Counted from the first letter of the stretch, positions 1-9,811 are shown. The stretch is 39,511 nucleotides of DNA from Clostridium ganghwense (GCF_026735165.1 NZ_JAPQES010000006.1:178018-217528); one strand, 5' to 3'. Program-made: numbers and translations. Notes: a model not told the origin generated them from the letters alone.

Positions 1-41
1 TGCTTGTAAGGCAGATGCTCTCCCAGCTGAGCTATGCGCCC
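1..41 (-). tRNA. tRNA-Val(UAC), 3' part cut by window edge
   Basis: This is the 5' part of a tRNA on the minus strand. It is identical to the complete tRNA-Val at 328-403, whose anticodon loop CUUACAA gives UAC. The window begins just inside the anticodon stem, so the T arm and acceptor 3' side lie outside. It is the last visible member of the array. Confidence 0.93.
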
Positions 42-53
42 ATAAAACTTAAA

Positions 54-128
54 TGGTGACTCCTAGGGGAATCGAACCCCTGTTACCACCGTGAAAGGGT
101 GGTGTCTTGACCGCTTGACCAAGGAGCC
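54..128 (-). tRNA. tRNA-Glu(UUC)
   Basis: Seventy-five nucleotides including an encoded CCA. The anticodon stem CCACC/GGTGG closes the loop CUUUCAC, giving anticodon UUC. The TTCGATT T-loop and a closed acceptor stem are visible. It is identical to the copy at 416-490. Confidence 0.97.
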
Positions 129-156
129 ATATAATGAAACATTTTTATTACTTAAA

Positions 157-232
<76 letters not shown>

Positions 233-237
233 TTATG

Positions 238-314
238 TGGCGACCTAGAAGGGACTCGAACCCTCGACCCCCGGCGTGACAGGCCGGTACTCTAACCAAC
301 TGAGCCACTAGGCC
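238..314 (-). tRNA. tRNA-Asp(GUC)
   Basis: Seventy-seven nucleotides with encoded CCA. The anticodon stem CCGGC/GCCGG holds a loop with GUC (Asp). It is separated from tRNA-Thr by only 5 nt. Confidence 0.97.
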
Positions 315-327
315 ACATTGTGTTTTA

Positions 328-403
328 TGGTGGGCACAACAGGGCTCGAACCTGTGACCCCCTGCTTGTAAGGCAGATGCTCTCCCAGCTGAGCTATGCG
401 CCC
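328..403 (-). tRNA. tRNA-Val(UAC)
   Basis: Seventy-six nucleotides with encoded CCA. The anticodon loop CUUACAA gives UAC. This is the complete copy of the gene truncated at position 1. Confidence 0.97.
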
Positions 404-415
404 ATAAAACTTAAA

Positions 416-490
416 TGGTGACTCCTAGGGGAATCGAACCCCTGTTACCACCGTGAAAGGGTGGTGTCTTGACCGCTTGACCAAGGAGCC
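416..490 (-). tRNA. tRNA-Glu(UUC), first of array
   Basis: Seventy-five nucleotides with encoded CCA and anticodon UUC. It is the promoter-proximal tRNA of the cluster and is identical to 54-128. Confidence 0.97.
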
Positions 491-553
491 AAATTTATCT
501 TTCGTTTAACTCTATCGAAAACTTGTTTCGCATTGCGTTACCCGACGAAGAAT

Positions 554-582
554 ATAATACCTGAAATTTAATGAAGTGTCAA
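554..582 (-). promoter_or_regulatory. Sigma-A promoter of the tRNA array
   Basis: On the minus strand TTGACA (582-577), a 17-nt spacer, then TATTAT (559-554). This is a near-consensus housekeeping promoter about 65 nt ahead of the first tRNA-Glu. Confidence 0.85.
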
Positions 583-651
583 CAGTTTTTCTATATTTTT
601 TTTATATTTTTTTATTTTTCTTATATTATTTATGCTTTTCGTATATTTTTG

Positions 652-1464
652 TTATTTCTTGTCAGAAGTATATCCTATCGATTTCATTATTATTAAAGCT
701 GTGTCTTCAATGGCTCTTTGAGTTACATCTATAGTTTTGCAGCGTAATCTTCTCATAATTTTTTCTGCATAATCAAGCTCATCCAATACTCTTTCAGCAT
801 TTGCGTATTCAATTTCTTTATAAGATGATTTCATTTTACTTAATCTATGCTTTCTAATTTCTATAAGCTGCATAGGATCTATTTTAAGTCCAAATATTTT
901 TTTCTTATCAATTTCCAATAATTCTTGTGGCATAGGTATCTCTGGCATTAAAGGAATATTTAGTGCCTTTATTCCCTTATTAGCTAAATACATACATAAA
1001 GGTGTTTTTGAAGTTCTTGAAAGACCAACCAATACAACATCTGCATGTTTTATTCCACTAAGGTTTTTACTATCATCATATTGCATTGCAAACTCCATAG
1101 CTTCTATCTTTCTATAGTATTCATCATCCATTTTCCAAACCGCACCAGGAGTATAATCAGGCTGTTTCCCTGTCATTCTTGATATAGTACTTACACAAGG
1201 TCCTAAAATATTAATTATGTTAATTCCCTTTTCAATACATCTTTGTACTAAAAATTCTCTAACCTCAACCAATACTAAAGTTGAAATAACTGCAGAATTT
1301 TCAGGATCTTCTACACTATTAATAAATTCATTTACATCCTCTGCACTTTTTATGTATGGTACCCTTTTCACTTGAATATTAGTTCTAAATTGATTAGCTG
1401 ATGCCTTAGCCACTAATTCAGCTGTTTCACCTATTGAATCTGATACCGCATATACAGTTACCAT
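652..1464 (-). CDS. ppsR: PPDK / PEP-synthase regulatory protein (kinase-pyrophosphorylase)
   Basis: This is a DUF299-family bifunctional regulator. Family members switch pyruvate phosphate dikinase or PEP synthase off by ADP-dependent Thr phosphorylation and on by Pi-dependent dephosphorylation, so the gene controls the pyruvate/PEP node. Visible signatures are the N-terminal VYAVSDSIGETAE and a P-loop-like GLSRTSKTPL near residue 150; about 270 aa is the normal family length. A GTG 21 nt upstream lies ahead of the ribosome binding site, so I start at the ATG at 1464, which follows AGGTGGGAG at good spacing. It is monocistronic, with its own promoter at 1513-1541. Its target dikinase is not in the window. 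Confidence 0.93.
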   Translation of the reverse strand: MVTVYAVSDSIGETAELVAKASANQFRTNIQVKRVPYIKSAEDVNEFINSVEDPENSAVISTLVLVEVREFLVQRCIEKGINIINILGPCVSTISRMTGKQPDYTPGAVWKMDDEYYRKIEAMEFAMQYDDSKNLSGIKHADVVLVGLSRTSKTPLCMYLANKGIKALNIPLMPEIPMPQELLEIDKKKIFGLKIDPMQLIEIRKHRLSKMKSSYKEIEYANAERVLDELDYAEKIMRRLRCKTIDVTQRAIEDTALIIMKSIGYTSDKK

Positions 1465-1512
1465 AAAACTTCTCCCACCTTTCACATATTACAATTTTTA
1501 CACTATACTTGC

Positions 1513-1541
1513 ATAATACCCTTATTATCAGTATATTTCAA
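1513..1541 (-). promoter_or_regulatory. Sigma-A promoter of ppsR, with a dyad over the -10
   Basis: TTGAAA (1541-1536), 17-nt spacer, TATTAT (1518-1513) on the minus strand. On the plus strand the -10 is the left arm of ATAATA-CCCT-TATTAT, a short perfect inverted repeat that could be an operator; that role is inference. Confidence 0.7.
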
Positions 1542-1697
1542 CTTTTTTATTGCTTTTTATTCAAGTTTTTCTAGAAAACAAAATTTTCAACTATATATTG
1601 TCCCTTTAAATTATCAGTTATTAATAATATTATTTTGCTTCTTTTGAAAAAATATATGATAAGATATAAATATATTTTTATATAAGGAGAGATAATT

Positions 1698-2933
1698 TTG
1701 AAACACGAACTTATAATAGTAGGTGCAGGGGCTTCCGGGATAGTTGCTGCAATAACTGCTAAAAATTTAGGTATAGATGTTGCGTTAATAGAATCTAATA
1801 ATAGAATAGGTAAAAAAATACTAACTACGGGTAATGGAAGATGTAATATTGCAAATAAATGTACAAATTTAGATAGATATAACAGTGAAAACCCTGATTT
1901 CTTTGGTGAAACATTAAACTCTTTTACTATTAATAATACTATAGAGTTTTTTAAAGAACTTGGATTACCTCTAATAACCTTAGAAGAAGGAAAAATGTAC
2001 CCTATGTCTTTACAAGCTTCTTCAGTTTTAGATATATTAAGAGCTGCTTTAGATGAAAAACAAATTCCTATTTATTCAGATACTAAAGTTATTGATATAG
2101 TTTCTTATAAAAAAGGCTTCAAAATCAGCACTAATATACAAGAAGAATATCAATGTAAAAAACTATTACTTTGTTGTGGTGGAAAATCTGCTCCTAAAAC
2201 TGGCTCAGATGGTTCAGGATTTACTTTAGCTAAAAAGTTAGGTCACAGCATTATAGATACTCTTCCTGCCCTTGTACAGCTTAAATTAGGCTATAAAAAG
2301 TTAAAGGCATTATCCGGAGTGAAATTTGATGGTATAGCTAAAATTTTGATAGATAATAAACTAATAAGACAAGAATCTGGAGAAATACTTTTTACTGACT
2401 ATGGTATATCTGGCCCTCCTATTCTTCAACTTAGTAGAATTGCTTCTTATGCTGTATCAAAAAACAAAGAAACATTTCTCAAAATAGATATGATGCCTAA
2501 TTTATCTTCTGAAAAATTAGAAGATTTTTTAGAAAATCATTGGGGTGTATTTGGATATAGAAGCGTACATGATTCTTTTATAGGAATCATAAATAAAAAA
2601 ATCATACCAGTTCTTCTAAAAGAAAGTGGATTAGATAATATCCATAAACCTTGTTGGGAACTTTCTTGGGATGAAAAAAAGAATATTTATAACTTATTAA
2701 AGGAATGGAAATTTGAAATTACTGGTACAAATGGATTCAATAATTCTCAGGTAACTGCTGGTGGCGTAAATACCAAAGAAGTAGATACCTATACTTTAAA
2801 ATCTAGAATAGTACCTAACCTTTATTTTGCAGGAGAAATACTAGATGTAGATGGTGATTGTGGCGGTTTTAACCTTCAATGGGCATGGGCTTCTGGCGTT
2901 GTAGCTGCAAAAAATATGGCAATAAACAATTAA
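1698..2933 (+). CDS. NAD(P)/FAD-dependent oxidoreductase, BaiN/HI0933 family
   Basis: A 411-aa flavoprotein. The N-terminal Rossmann motif VGAGASGIVAA binds FAD; IGKKILTTGNGRCNIAN and the C-terminal GGFNLQWAWASGVVAA are typical of the HI0933/YhiN/BaiN family. The gut-bacterial member BaiN has been implicated in bile-acid 7-dehydroxylation, but most relatives are uncharacterised, so no substrate is assigned. The start is TTG at 1698, preceded by AAGGAGAG at 6-nt spacing; no better start exists. It diverges from ppsR across a 230-bp gap and is followed by a terminator that reads better for the opposing gene. Confidence 0.88.
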   Translation: MKHELIIVGAGASGIVAAITAKNLGIDVALIESNNRIGKKILTTGNGRCNIANKCTNLDRYNSENPDFFGETLNSFTINNTIEFFKELGLPLITLEEGKMYPMSLQASSVLDILRAALDEKQIPIYSDTKVIDIVSYKKGFKISTNIQEEYQCKKLLLCCGGKSAPKTGSDGSGFTLAKKLGHSIIDTLPALVQLKLGYKKLKALSGVKFDGIAKILIDNKLIRQESGEILFTDYGISGPPILQLSRIASYAVSKNKETFLKIDMMPNLSSEKLEDFLENHWGVFGYRSVHDSFIGIINKKIIPVLLKESGLDNIHKPCWELSWDEKKNIYNLLKEWKFEITGTNGFNNSQVTAGGVNTKEVDTYTLKSRIVPNLYFAGEILDVDGDCGGFNLQWAWASGVVAAKNMAINN

Positions 2934-2935
2934 AC

Positions 2936-3003
2936 AAAAAAAACCTAAACTTATAAATAAATTGTGTCTCAATTATAGTTCAATGCATTTATAAGCTTAG
3001 GTT
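2936..3003 (-). terminator. Rho-independent terminator of the 3059-3364 gene
   Basis: Arms 2942-2958 and 2987-3003 pair over 17 bp. The one deviation is G-U on the minus-strand transcript but A-C on the plus. On the minus strand a U-rich run (complement of the A tract at 2936-2943) follows directly, so the orientation is minus. Confidence 0.8.
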
Positions 3004-3058
3004 ACTTACAATTATAATTTATTTTTCAAACTAGCAAAACTAAGTTTTATTTTATCAT

Positions 3059-3364
3059 TTACATATTTGTATATTCTATTTCACTTTTAGAAATCCAACG
3101 TTCTAAATTATATCCTATTCCAGTATCAACTACCCAGTATTCTTTGTCAGCTTTCTCTCTTATTTTTTTTACTAATTTAGCATCTATCTCTCCAAGCATA
3201 TTTCCATCATAAACTCTAACAATTCTTCCTTCTTTTCTTTCTTTTTCTTTAGCTATAACATAAGTTAAATATCCATCTATATTTCCATTAAAATATTTAT
3301 CTGCATGCTTTTTACAATACATATAAATTGCATCCGGTATGCTTATTGACATTTTCGTATTCAT
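3059..3364 (-). CDS. Small protein with a possible ribbon-helix-helix N terminus
   Basis: A 101-aa protein I cannot assign to a named family. The first 45 residues (KMSISIPDAIYMYC..., then a helix YLTYVIAKEKERKEG) have the strand-helix-helix look of CopG/ParD-type ribbon-helix-helix DNA-binding domains: alternating hydrophobics SISIP and then an amphipathic helix. The C-terminal half is charged and carries YWVVDTGIGYNLERWISKSEI, which I do not recognise. The start is firm, because TTAGGAGGTAAGCT precedes the ATG. It is a single gene with its own terminator. No toxin-like partner gene lies beside it, so a solitary regulator is more likely than an antitoxin. Confidence 0.7.
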   Translation of the reverse strand: MNTKMSISIPDAIYMYCKKHADKYFNGNIDGYLTYVIAKEKERKEGRIVRVYDGNMLGEIDAKLVKKIREKADKEYWVVDTGIGYNLERWISKSEIEYTNM

Positions 3365-3611
3365 AGCTTACCTCCTAATAATTTATATACTTATTTGTAC
3401 CTCTAACATAAGTATATCATACATACCATGAATTTGAAGTATTGTTAATTTTACTACATTTAGATGTTATATTCCAAATCTTATGTGGTATTAGAATTTA
3501 CTTGATATTATAAATTTATTACATATATAATTTTTTTTATTTTTTTTATTATTGGTGTAAAAATCACTAGATTTTGTTTATATAGTAACAAAGTTCATAT
3601 ATCAAAAAAAT

Positions 3612-4361
3612 TCAATTCTTTTTCCAAGTTGTTTCTCCTAAAGTAAGCTCTTCTCCATTATCTTTTATGATTTTATAAATTAATATAACATACTCTTCTT
3701 TATCTTCTTTTTGAGTTAATACTTTTATCTTCTCACCATATTTAGTTTCTTTTTTATAAGTTATTTTTATATTTATTAATGTATAATTTAAAACTATATC
3801 TAAAGGTACACTTTCAATTATCCAAGCTGCATATTTTTCATTATTTACATGACCATTTGTATCAATATCACTATATCTTACTTTGAACTCTACATTATTA
3901 TCAATTCTTTCTACTTTGTTTATATTATCAATTTTTAATATTCCAACATTTTCTTCTGTCAATCTATAGACTTTTTCAATCTCCTTACCAATTCTCATAG
4001 GCTTTTTATTTTTAATATCTATAAGCATCCAAATAGAATTTGCAGTAGCTATAATTTTATCTTGTTCATCCACTATATAAAATTTTCTATACGCATAGAA
4101 TTTTCTAATAGAATGCGCTAAAGTTCTAACTCTTATCTTATCTCCAAGTTTAGGATACTCTTTAACACTTATATCCCATTTATATAGTATCCATGCCATA
4201 TTATTTTCCAACATATAATCTAATCCTATTCCTAATTGTTCACTTTGATATATAGCAACATCATTAAGATAATCTATTAAACTTGTTATAAGTGCCTTTT
4301 TTTTATAATTAACTTCATAAAAGTGTATTTCATATTCTTTTTCTGTTAATACTCCAGCCAT
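3612..4361 (-). CDS. Acyl-ACP thioesterase (FatA/FatB-type double hotdog)
   Basis: A 249-aa protein that should release fatty acids from acyl-carrier protein in the cytoplasm. The N-terminal hotdog opens with EYEIHFYEVNYKKKALITSLIDYLNDVA and contains AWILYKWDISVKEYPKLGD. The second hotdog contains VRYSDIDTNGHVNNEKYAAWIIES, the DxNxHVNN...Y signature with the expected Asn and His. The length matches bacterial family members. The ribosome binding site AAGGAGAAG precedes the ATG. The promoter sits inside a large palindrome (4400-4437), so expression is probably repressed by an operator-binding lipid or fatty-acid sensor (inference). Confidence 0.88.
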   Translation of the reverse strand: MAGVLTEKEYEIHFYEVNYKKKALITSLIDYLNDVAIYQSEQLGIGLDYMLENNMAWILYKWDISVKEYPKLGDKIRVRTLAHSIRKFYAYRKFYIVDEQDKIIATANSIWMLIDIKNKKPMRIGKEIEKVYRLTEENVGILKIDNINKVERIDNNVEFKVRYSDIDTNGHVNNEKYAAWIIESVPLDIVLNYTLINIKITYKKETKYGEKIKVLTQKEDKEEYVILIYKIIKDNGEELTLGETTWKKN

Positions 4362-4384
4362 AAACTCTTCTCCTTATTAAAATT

Positions 4385-4437
4385 TATAGTATATACTATT
4401 AAACACTACAATTTATTATAGTAAATTGTAGTGTTTA
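4385..4437 (-). promoter_or_regulatory. Palindromic operator/promoter of the acyl-ACP thioesterase gene
   Basis: TAAACACTACAATTTA at 4400-4415 and its exact reverse complement at 4422-4437 form a perfect 16-bp inverted repeat around a 6-nt centre. On the minus strand TATAAT (4419-4414) lies at the centre, preceded by TAC. A second perfect palindrome ATAGTATATACTAT (4385-4398) lies just downstream, before the ribosome binding site. No U tract follows either, so an operator is likelier than a terminator. I could not match it to a named regulator. Confidence 0.6.
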
Positions 4438-4451
4438 GTAAATTTCTGATA

Positions 4452-4643
4452 TTAAATATTTTTATTTAATTCTTCTAATAATTTTTCAATATCCATTCCA
4501 TGAACCATAGCTGCTTCTTCAAGAGTTTCTCCTTGTGCAGATGGACATCCAACACACATCATTCCAAAACTCATTAAAACTTCTGGACTATTAGGATAAT
4601 TTCTAACGATTTCACCAATTGTCATATCTTTTGTTATTTTCAT
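4452..4643 (-). CDS. DUF1858 redox-disulfide domain protein
   Basis: A 63-aa single-domain protein. The pattern [16 protein letters not shown]...[11 protein letters not shown]...[10 protein letters not shown] is the DUF1858 / hybrid-cluster-protein-associated domain, with the conserved CxxC (CVGC) thought to form a redox-active disulfide. A GTG three codons upstream is part of the ribosome binding site (GAGGTGA), so I start at the ATG at 4643. No hybrid cluster protein is encoded nearby, so the partner is unknown. A candidate promoter is at 4685-4713. Confidence 0.88.
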   Translation of the reverse strand: MKITKDMTIGEIVRNYPNSPEVLMSFGMMCVGCPSAQGETLEEAAMVHGMDIEKLLEELNKNI

Positions 4644-4684
4644 TCTAGTCACCTCATTCCTTTTAACAACATTAATATACGAAA

Positions 4685-4713
4685 ATTATACCAAAATAAT
4701 ATTAATTAATAAA
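4685..4713 (-). promoter_or_regulatory. Candidate sigma-A promoter of the DUF1858 gene
   Basis: On the minus strand TTTATT, 17-nt spacer, TATAAT (4690-4685). The -10 is perfect and the -35 is weak. It lies about 40 nt ahead of the start. Confidence 0.5.
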
Positions 4714-4766
4714 GCTTGGTCCTGAATTATATTTAATATTATAAATATAAATTATAATAATCATGA

Positions 4767-4806
4767 AAAAATCCTAATGAGAAGTAAACTTCCCATTAGG
4801 ATTTTT
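4767..4806 (-). terminator. Terminator downstream of purA
   Basis: A 13-bp arm (4767-4779 with 4794-4806), one mismatch, then 5 more pairs (4781-4785 with 4788-4792). U-rich flanks occur on both strands. It lies just beyond the purA stop. Its TCCTAATG/CATTAGGA core recurs in the terminator at 21769-21814. Confidence 0.88.
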
Positions 4807-4831
4807 GTTTTTAATCTAGTACTTATTTTTT

Positions 4832-6195
<1,364 letters not shown>

Positions 6196-6236
6196 AACTT
6201 TAATCAAAAATTATATTTATATTTTTTATCTTTTAT

Positions 6237-7658
6237 CTACTTAGTTTTCTCTTCTTTCTTAGAAATATCCCTTGCTACTATAACACCAGTAACAGAAGCT
6301 TGCATAAGACCTCTTGTAATACCAGCTCCGTCTCCTATTGTATATAGATTTTCTATTTCAGTTTCAAATTTTCTATTAGTTTCAAACTTACTTGAATAGA
6401 ATTTAACCTCTACACCATAAAGAAGAGTATTTTTACTGTAAAGTCCTGGCGCTACCTTGTCAAAAGCTTTAATAGCTTCAACAATTGATGTTAAATGTCT
6501 TTGCGGAAGTACAAAACTTAAATCTCCTGGAACAGCTGACTTTAAAGTAGGTCTAGTAGTAGACTTTTTAAGTCTTGATTCATCTGTTCTACGTCCATTT
6601 AATAAATCACCAAGTCTTTGTACCATTATTGGTCCACCTGTTAACATATTGCCAAGTTTTGCAATATACTTTCCATAATCTATAGGTTGATTAAATGGTT
6701 CTGTAAATGTAGTAGATACAAGCATAGCAAAGTTTGTATTCTCAGTTCTAAGCTCTGCTTGAGAATAACTATGTCCATTTACAACTGCAATTTCTCCATC
6801 ATAATGTTCTTCTGATACAACTCCACCTGGATTCATACAGAAGGTTCTTACTTTATTATCAAATGTATCGGAATAGTAAACAAGTTTTGCTTCATACAAA
6901 TCTTTTGTTAAATGATCCATTATAGAATTAGGTACTTCTACTCTTACCCCGATATCTACAGCATTGTTTTTTGTTTTCATGTTATGCTTTTTAGCTTCCT
7001 TTGAAAGCCATTCAGCACCACCACGTCCTGGAGCTACAATAATATATTTTCCACTTATATCTTTACATCCATCTTTAGTATGTACCTTCATTCCTGTAGC
7101 TTTTCCATCTTCAACTATTAATTCTTTAGCTTTACTTAACTCACAAAACTCTGTTTTTGTGTTTTCAATTAGATGATGATACATTCCTCTTAAAACATCA
7201 TAAGCAAGTTCAGTTCCTAAATGTCTTACGGGACACTCAACTAAACGAATATTATGCTTACTTGCTTCATATTTTATTTCTTCTACCTTTTCATTATTTA
7301 AACCATGAATAGTTTCATTAGCACCAAATTTCAAATAAATATCATCACAATAATTTATTAGTTCTTGAGCCTGTTGTTCTGAATAATATTCAAGTAATCT
7401 TCCTCCAACTTCAGGACTTAATGAAAGTTTACCATCTGAAAAAGCACCTGCACCTGACCATCCGAACGTTATTCCGCATGGGTTACAATTTACACATTTT
7501 CCAGTGTCTCTTGCAGGACACTTTCTTTTTTCAATATTTCTACCTTTATCTATTATTAACACTTCAAGTTCTGGATTTAATTTTGTAACTTCTAAAGCTG
7601 TAAATATCCCTGCTGGGCCTGCCCCAATTATAATAACATCATAAATATTCTTCAACAT
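6237..7658 (-). CDS. FAD-dependent dehydrogenase, COG2509 family
   Basis: A 473-aa flavoprotein with the N-terminal dinucleotide-binding motif IIGAGPAGIFTALE. A cysteine-rich segment KCPARDTGKCVNCNPCGITFGWSGAGAFSDGKLS follows, which marks the COG2509 group. At the C terminus, YTIGDGAGITRGLMQASVTGVIVARDI is the second FAD-contact region. The reaction catalysed by this widespread anaerobe family is not established. The ATG follows GGGAGGGGAT. It lies upstream of purA in the same direction with a 121-bp gap; I see no strong terminator between them, so some read-through is possible. Confidence 0.88.
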   Translation of the reverse strand: MLKNIYDVIIIGAGPAGIFTALEVTKLNPELEVLIIDKGRNIEKRKCPARDTGKCVNCNPCGITFGWSGAGAFSDGKLSLSPEVGGRLLEYYSEQQAQELINYCDDIYLKFGANETIHGLNNEKVEEIKYEASKHNIRLVECPVRHLGTELAYDVLRGMYHHLIENTKTEFCELSKAKELIVEDGKATGMKVHTKDGCKDISGKYIIVAPGRGGAEWLSKEAKKHNMKTKNNAVDIGVRVEVPNSIMDHLTKDLYEAKLVYYSDTFDNKVRTFCMNPGGVVSEEHYDGEIAVVNGHSYSQAELRTENTNFAMLVSTTFTEPFNQPIDYGKYIAKLGNMLTGGPIMVQRLGDLLNGRRTDESRLKKSTTRPTLKSAVPGDLSFVLPQRHLTSIVEAIKAFDKVAPGLYSKNTLLYGVEVKFYSSKFETNRKFETEIENLYTIGDGAGITRGLMQASVTGVIVARDISKKEEKTK

Positions 7659-7899
7659 TCATCCCCTCCCTATCCATAGTACCAAAGCTGTATAATTTCG
7701 TCAATAAAAAATACGAATATTTTTCTTTTACTTTTTTTTATAATTCGTGTTAATTTTATCCTATTCATCTTTTTTTGATAGTATTATCTTTTGCTCTCAA
7801 ATTAAATATATACATGCATAAAAGCAAAATACTTCTATTATATTTATTAATACTAAAGGGAATACTCATTATATAAGTTAATTAAAGGCGGTAGATGAT

Positions 7900-8412
7900 A
7901 TGAATATACCTAATACGCTAACTTTAGTAAGGCTGTTTTTGATACCTATTTTTGTTTTATTCTTCTTTTCAGGAGAAACTAATAGTTTAACAAATGCTAC
8001 TCTTATTTTTTTAATAGCTGGACTTACTGATGTTTTAGATGGATACATCGCTAGAAAATATAATCTTATAACAAAATGGGGAACTGTATTAGATCCTTTA
8101 GCTGATAAACTTATGCTTGTTACTGTTTTAACTTGTTTATTTTTAAGAAATTACATTCCTTTATGGGTTGTACTTATAATTGCTATAAAAGAATTTTTAA
8201 TGATATCTGCTGGTATCTCTTTTTATAGGAAGGATGTAGTATTTCCTGCTGATGGATATGGTAAAATAGCTACCTTAGTTTTTTATATAGGCATATTATA
8301 TTTGCCCTTTCATTCAATTATTAGTAATTACTTAATATATTTAGGGGTTGCAGTTTCTATTTTAGCCTTTGTAAATTACTTATTAAAAGTAACTAGGAAA
8401 TTTAAAGTTTAA
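7900..8412 (+). CDS. pgsA: CDP-diacylglycerol-glycerol-3-phosphate 3-phosphatidyltransferase
   Basis: This membrane enzyme makes phosphatidylglycerol phosphate from CDP-diacylglycerol and sn-glycerol 3-phosphate, the committed step to anionic phospholipids. The CDP-alcohol phosphotransferase signature is complete: DVLDGYIARKYNLITKWGTVLDPLADK, matching D-x2-D-G-x2-A-R-x8-G-x3-D-x3-D. At 170 aa with several hydrophobic helices it has the usual length. MNIPNTLTLVRLFLIPIFV is the classic start, and AAAGGCGGTAG precedes the ATG. It is monocistronic and ends at a strong bidirectional terminator. Confidence 0.95.
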   Translation: MNIPNTLTLVRLFLIPIFVLFFFSGETNSLTNATLIFLIAGLTDVLDGYIARKYNLITKWGTVLDPLADKLMLVTVLTCLFLRNYIPLWVVLIIAIKEFLMISAGISFYRKDVVFPADGYGKIATLVFYIGILYLPFHSIISNYLIYLGVAVSILAFVNYLLKVTRKFKV

Positions 8413-8450
8413 AAATGTATAGTTTTATCTCAAAAGTATGTATTATAAAA

Positions 8451-8504
8451 TATAACAAACGCCTATATCTTGCTATGTAAAGTAAGATATAGGCGTTTGT
8501 TATA
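8451..8504. terminator. Bidirectional terminator between pgsA and the GNAT gene
   Basis: A perfect 21-bp stem (8451-8471 with 8484-8504) around a 12-nt loop lies between the two convergent stop codons. It can serve both strands, though neither side has a long uninterrupted U run. Confidence 0.8.
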
Positions 8505-8529
8505 TTTCAAAAGCTAAATATTATGTATA

Positions 8530-8982
8530 TTAAGCTTTATCATCTAAATCTTTTATCATCAATGTCAACATGCTAGGTACTTCATATCCATTCTTTTTAT
8601 AAAATCTTTCTATTCTACCACCTTTAAGTGTCCAAAAATGAATAGAATTTACATCTACAGCTTTCAATTCTTCTTCTGAATATTTTAAAATCTTGCTTCC
8701 AATCCCTCTATTTTGAATAGTTGAATCTACAAAAAAATCCTTAATATAATATTGGAATCCTTCATACCACTGCTCACAGTTACCCATGATAACACCTATA
8801 ATCTTATCATCTTTTTTGTAAACCCACCCTTTAAAATTATGGGTTTTATATGTTTCTTCTAATCTTTTAGATGCAGTTTTAAAAGTCCACTTTTCATTCC
8901 AAGGCTCACTATTGAAAGTTGATATTAATAAATTAGCACATTCCTCTAAATAATCAATTTGAAAACTTTCAATTGTTTCCAT
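8530..8982 (-). CDS. GNAT family N-acetyltransferase
   Basis: A 150-aa GCN5-related acetyltransferase. The acetyl-CoA binding motif A is visible as DFFVDSTIQNRGIGSKILKYSEEEL, and the later FYKKNGYEVPSMLTLMIKDL is the usual motif B end. The substrate cannot be told. The ATG follows TTGGAGGAA. It lies 22 nt downstream of proC on the same strand, so it is probably cotranscribed with it; that link is not functionally informative. Confidence 0.88.
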   Translation of the reverse strand: METIESFQIDYLEECANLLISTFNSEPWNEKWTFKTASKRLEETYKTHNFKGWVYKKDDKIIGVIMGNCEQWYEGFQYYIKDFFVDSTIQNRGIGSKILKYSEEELKAVDVNSIHFWTLKGGRIERFYKKNGYEVPSMLTLMIKDLDDKA

Positions 8983-9004
8983 ATATATTCCTCCAACGTT
9001 TTAA

Positions 9005-9811
9005 TCATTTATTCATATTTCTTGCTTTCTCAACGCATTCTTCCATAGCTTCCATAACTCCTGCTCTAAAACCATTTCTCTCTAAAGCATAAACTGCTTC
9101 AATAGTTGTACCTCCTGGTGAACATACATCGTCCTTTAGTTGTCCAGGATGTTTATCTGTTTCCAGCACCATTTTTGCTGAACCGAAAACTGCTTGTGCT
9201 GCTAACTTATAAGCCTTTTGTCTTGGAAGTCCTTTAAGTACTGCTCCATCAGCTAATGCTTCAATAAACATATAAACATATGCTGGTGAAGATCCTGTAA
9301 GTGCTGTAACTACATCCATATATTTTTCTTCTACAACTTCAACCTTACCAAAACATTTGAACAAACTTACAACTTTTTTCATCTCTTCCTCTGTTACATG
9401 TTCATTTCCACATAGAGCACTCATTCCTTCTCCTACTAGTGCTGGTGTGTTAGGCATAGTTCTAACTACCTTCACCTCTTTATCAAAATATTCTTCTATT
9501 CTTGATATTGTTATACCAGCAGCAATAGTTACAATAATAGTATCTTCCCTAACTTCATCCTTAATTTCTTTTATAACATCTTTATATTTATTAGGCTTAA
9601 CAGACAAAAATAATATATTTGAAGACTTAGCAACCTCTATATTACTTTTTGTAGTTCTTATATCATTCTCTTCTTTTATTTTTATTAATTTTTCTTCAGT
9701 TGGATTACTAGCTATTATGTATTCAGGACTAATCAAATCAGATTTAACTATACCATTAATCATAGCACTAGCCATATTTCCACACCCAATAAACCCTATT
9801 TTATTTTGCAT
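9005..9811 (-). CDS. proC: Pyrroline-5-carboxylate reductase
   Basis: It reduces pyrroline-5-carboxylate to L-proline with NAD(P)H, the last step of proline synthesis. The 268-aa protein starts KIGFIGCGNMASAMINGI (Rossmann motif) and has VVRTMPNTPALVGEGMSAL, GSSPAYVYMFIEALADGAVLKGLPR and CSPGGTTIEAVYALE in the C-terminal dimer domain, all diagnostic. The ATG follows GAAGGAGGG. It diverges from proBA across a 248-bp gap, so the complete glutamate-to-proline route lies together here. Confidence 0.97.
   Translation of the reverse strand: MQNKIGFIGCGNMASAMINGIVKSDLISPEYIIASNPTEEKLIKIKEENDIRTTKSNIEVAKSSNILFLSVKPNKYKDVIKEIKDEVREDTIIVTIAAGITISRIEEYFDKEVKVVRTMPNTPALVGEGMSALCGNEHVTEEEMKKVVSLFKCFGKVEVVEEKYMDVVTALTGSSPAYVYMFIEALADGAVLKGLPRQKAYKLAAQAVFGSAKMVLETDKHPGQLKDDVCSPGGTTIEAVYALERNGFRAGVMEAMEECVEKARNMNK

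Larger units (their letters stand above)
1..129. repeat. Direct repeat of the tRNA Val-Glu unit (partner 363-491)
   Basis: Positions 1-129 read identically to 363-491, including the 12-nt spacer between the Val and Glu genes. The spacing (362 bp) equals one Glu-Val-Asp-Thr unit, so the array looks like a tandem duplication that probably continues to the left of the window. Confidence 0.9.

Noticed and set aside
4400-4437. The thioesterase palindrome read as a terminator of the DUF1858 gene
   Set aside because: No U tract follows on the minus strand and a perfect TATAAT lies in the loop, so an operator/promoter fits better.
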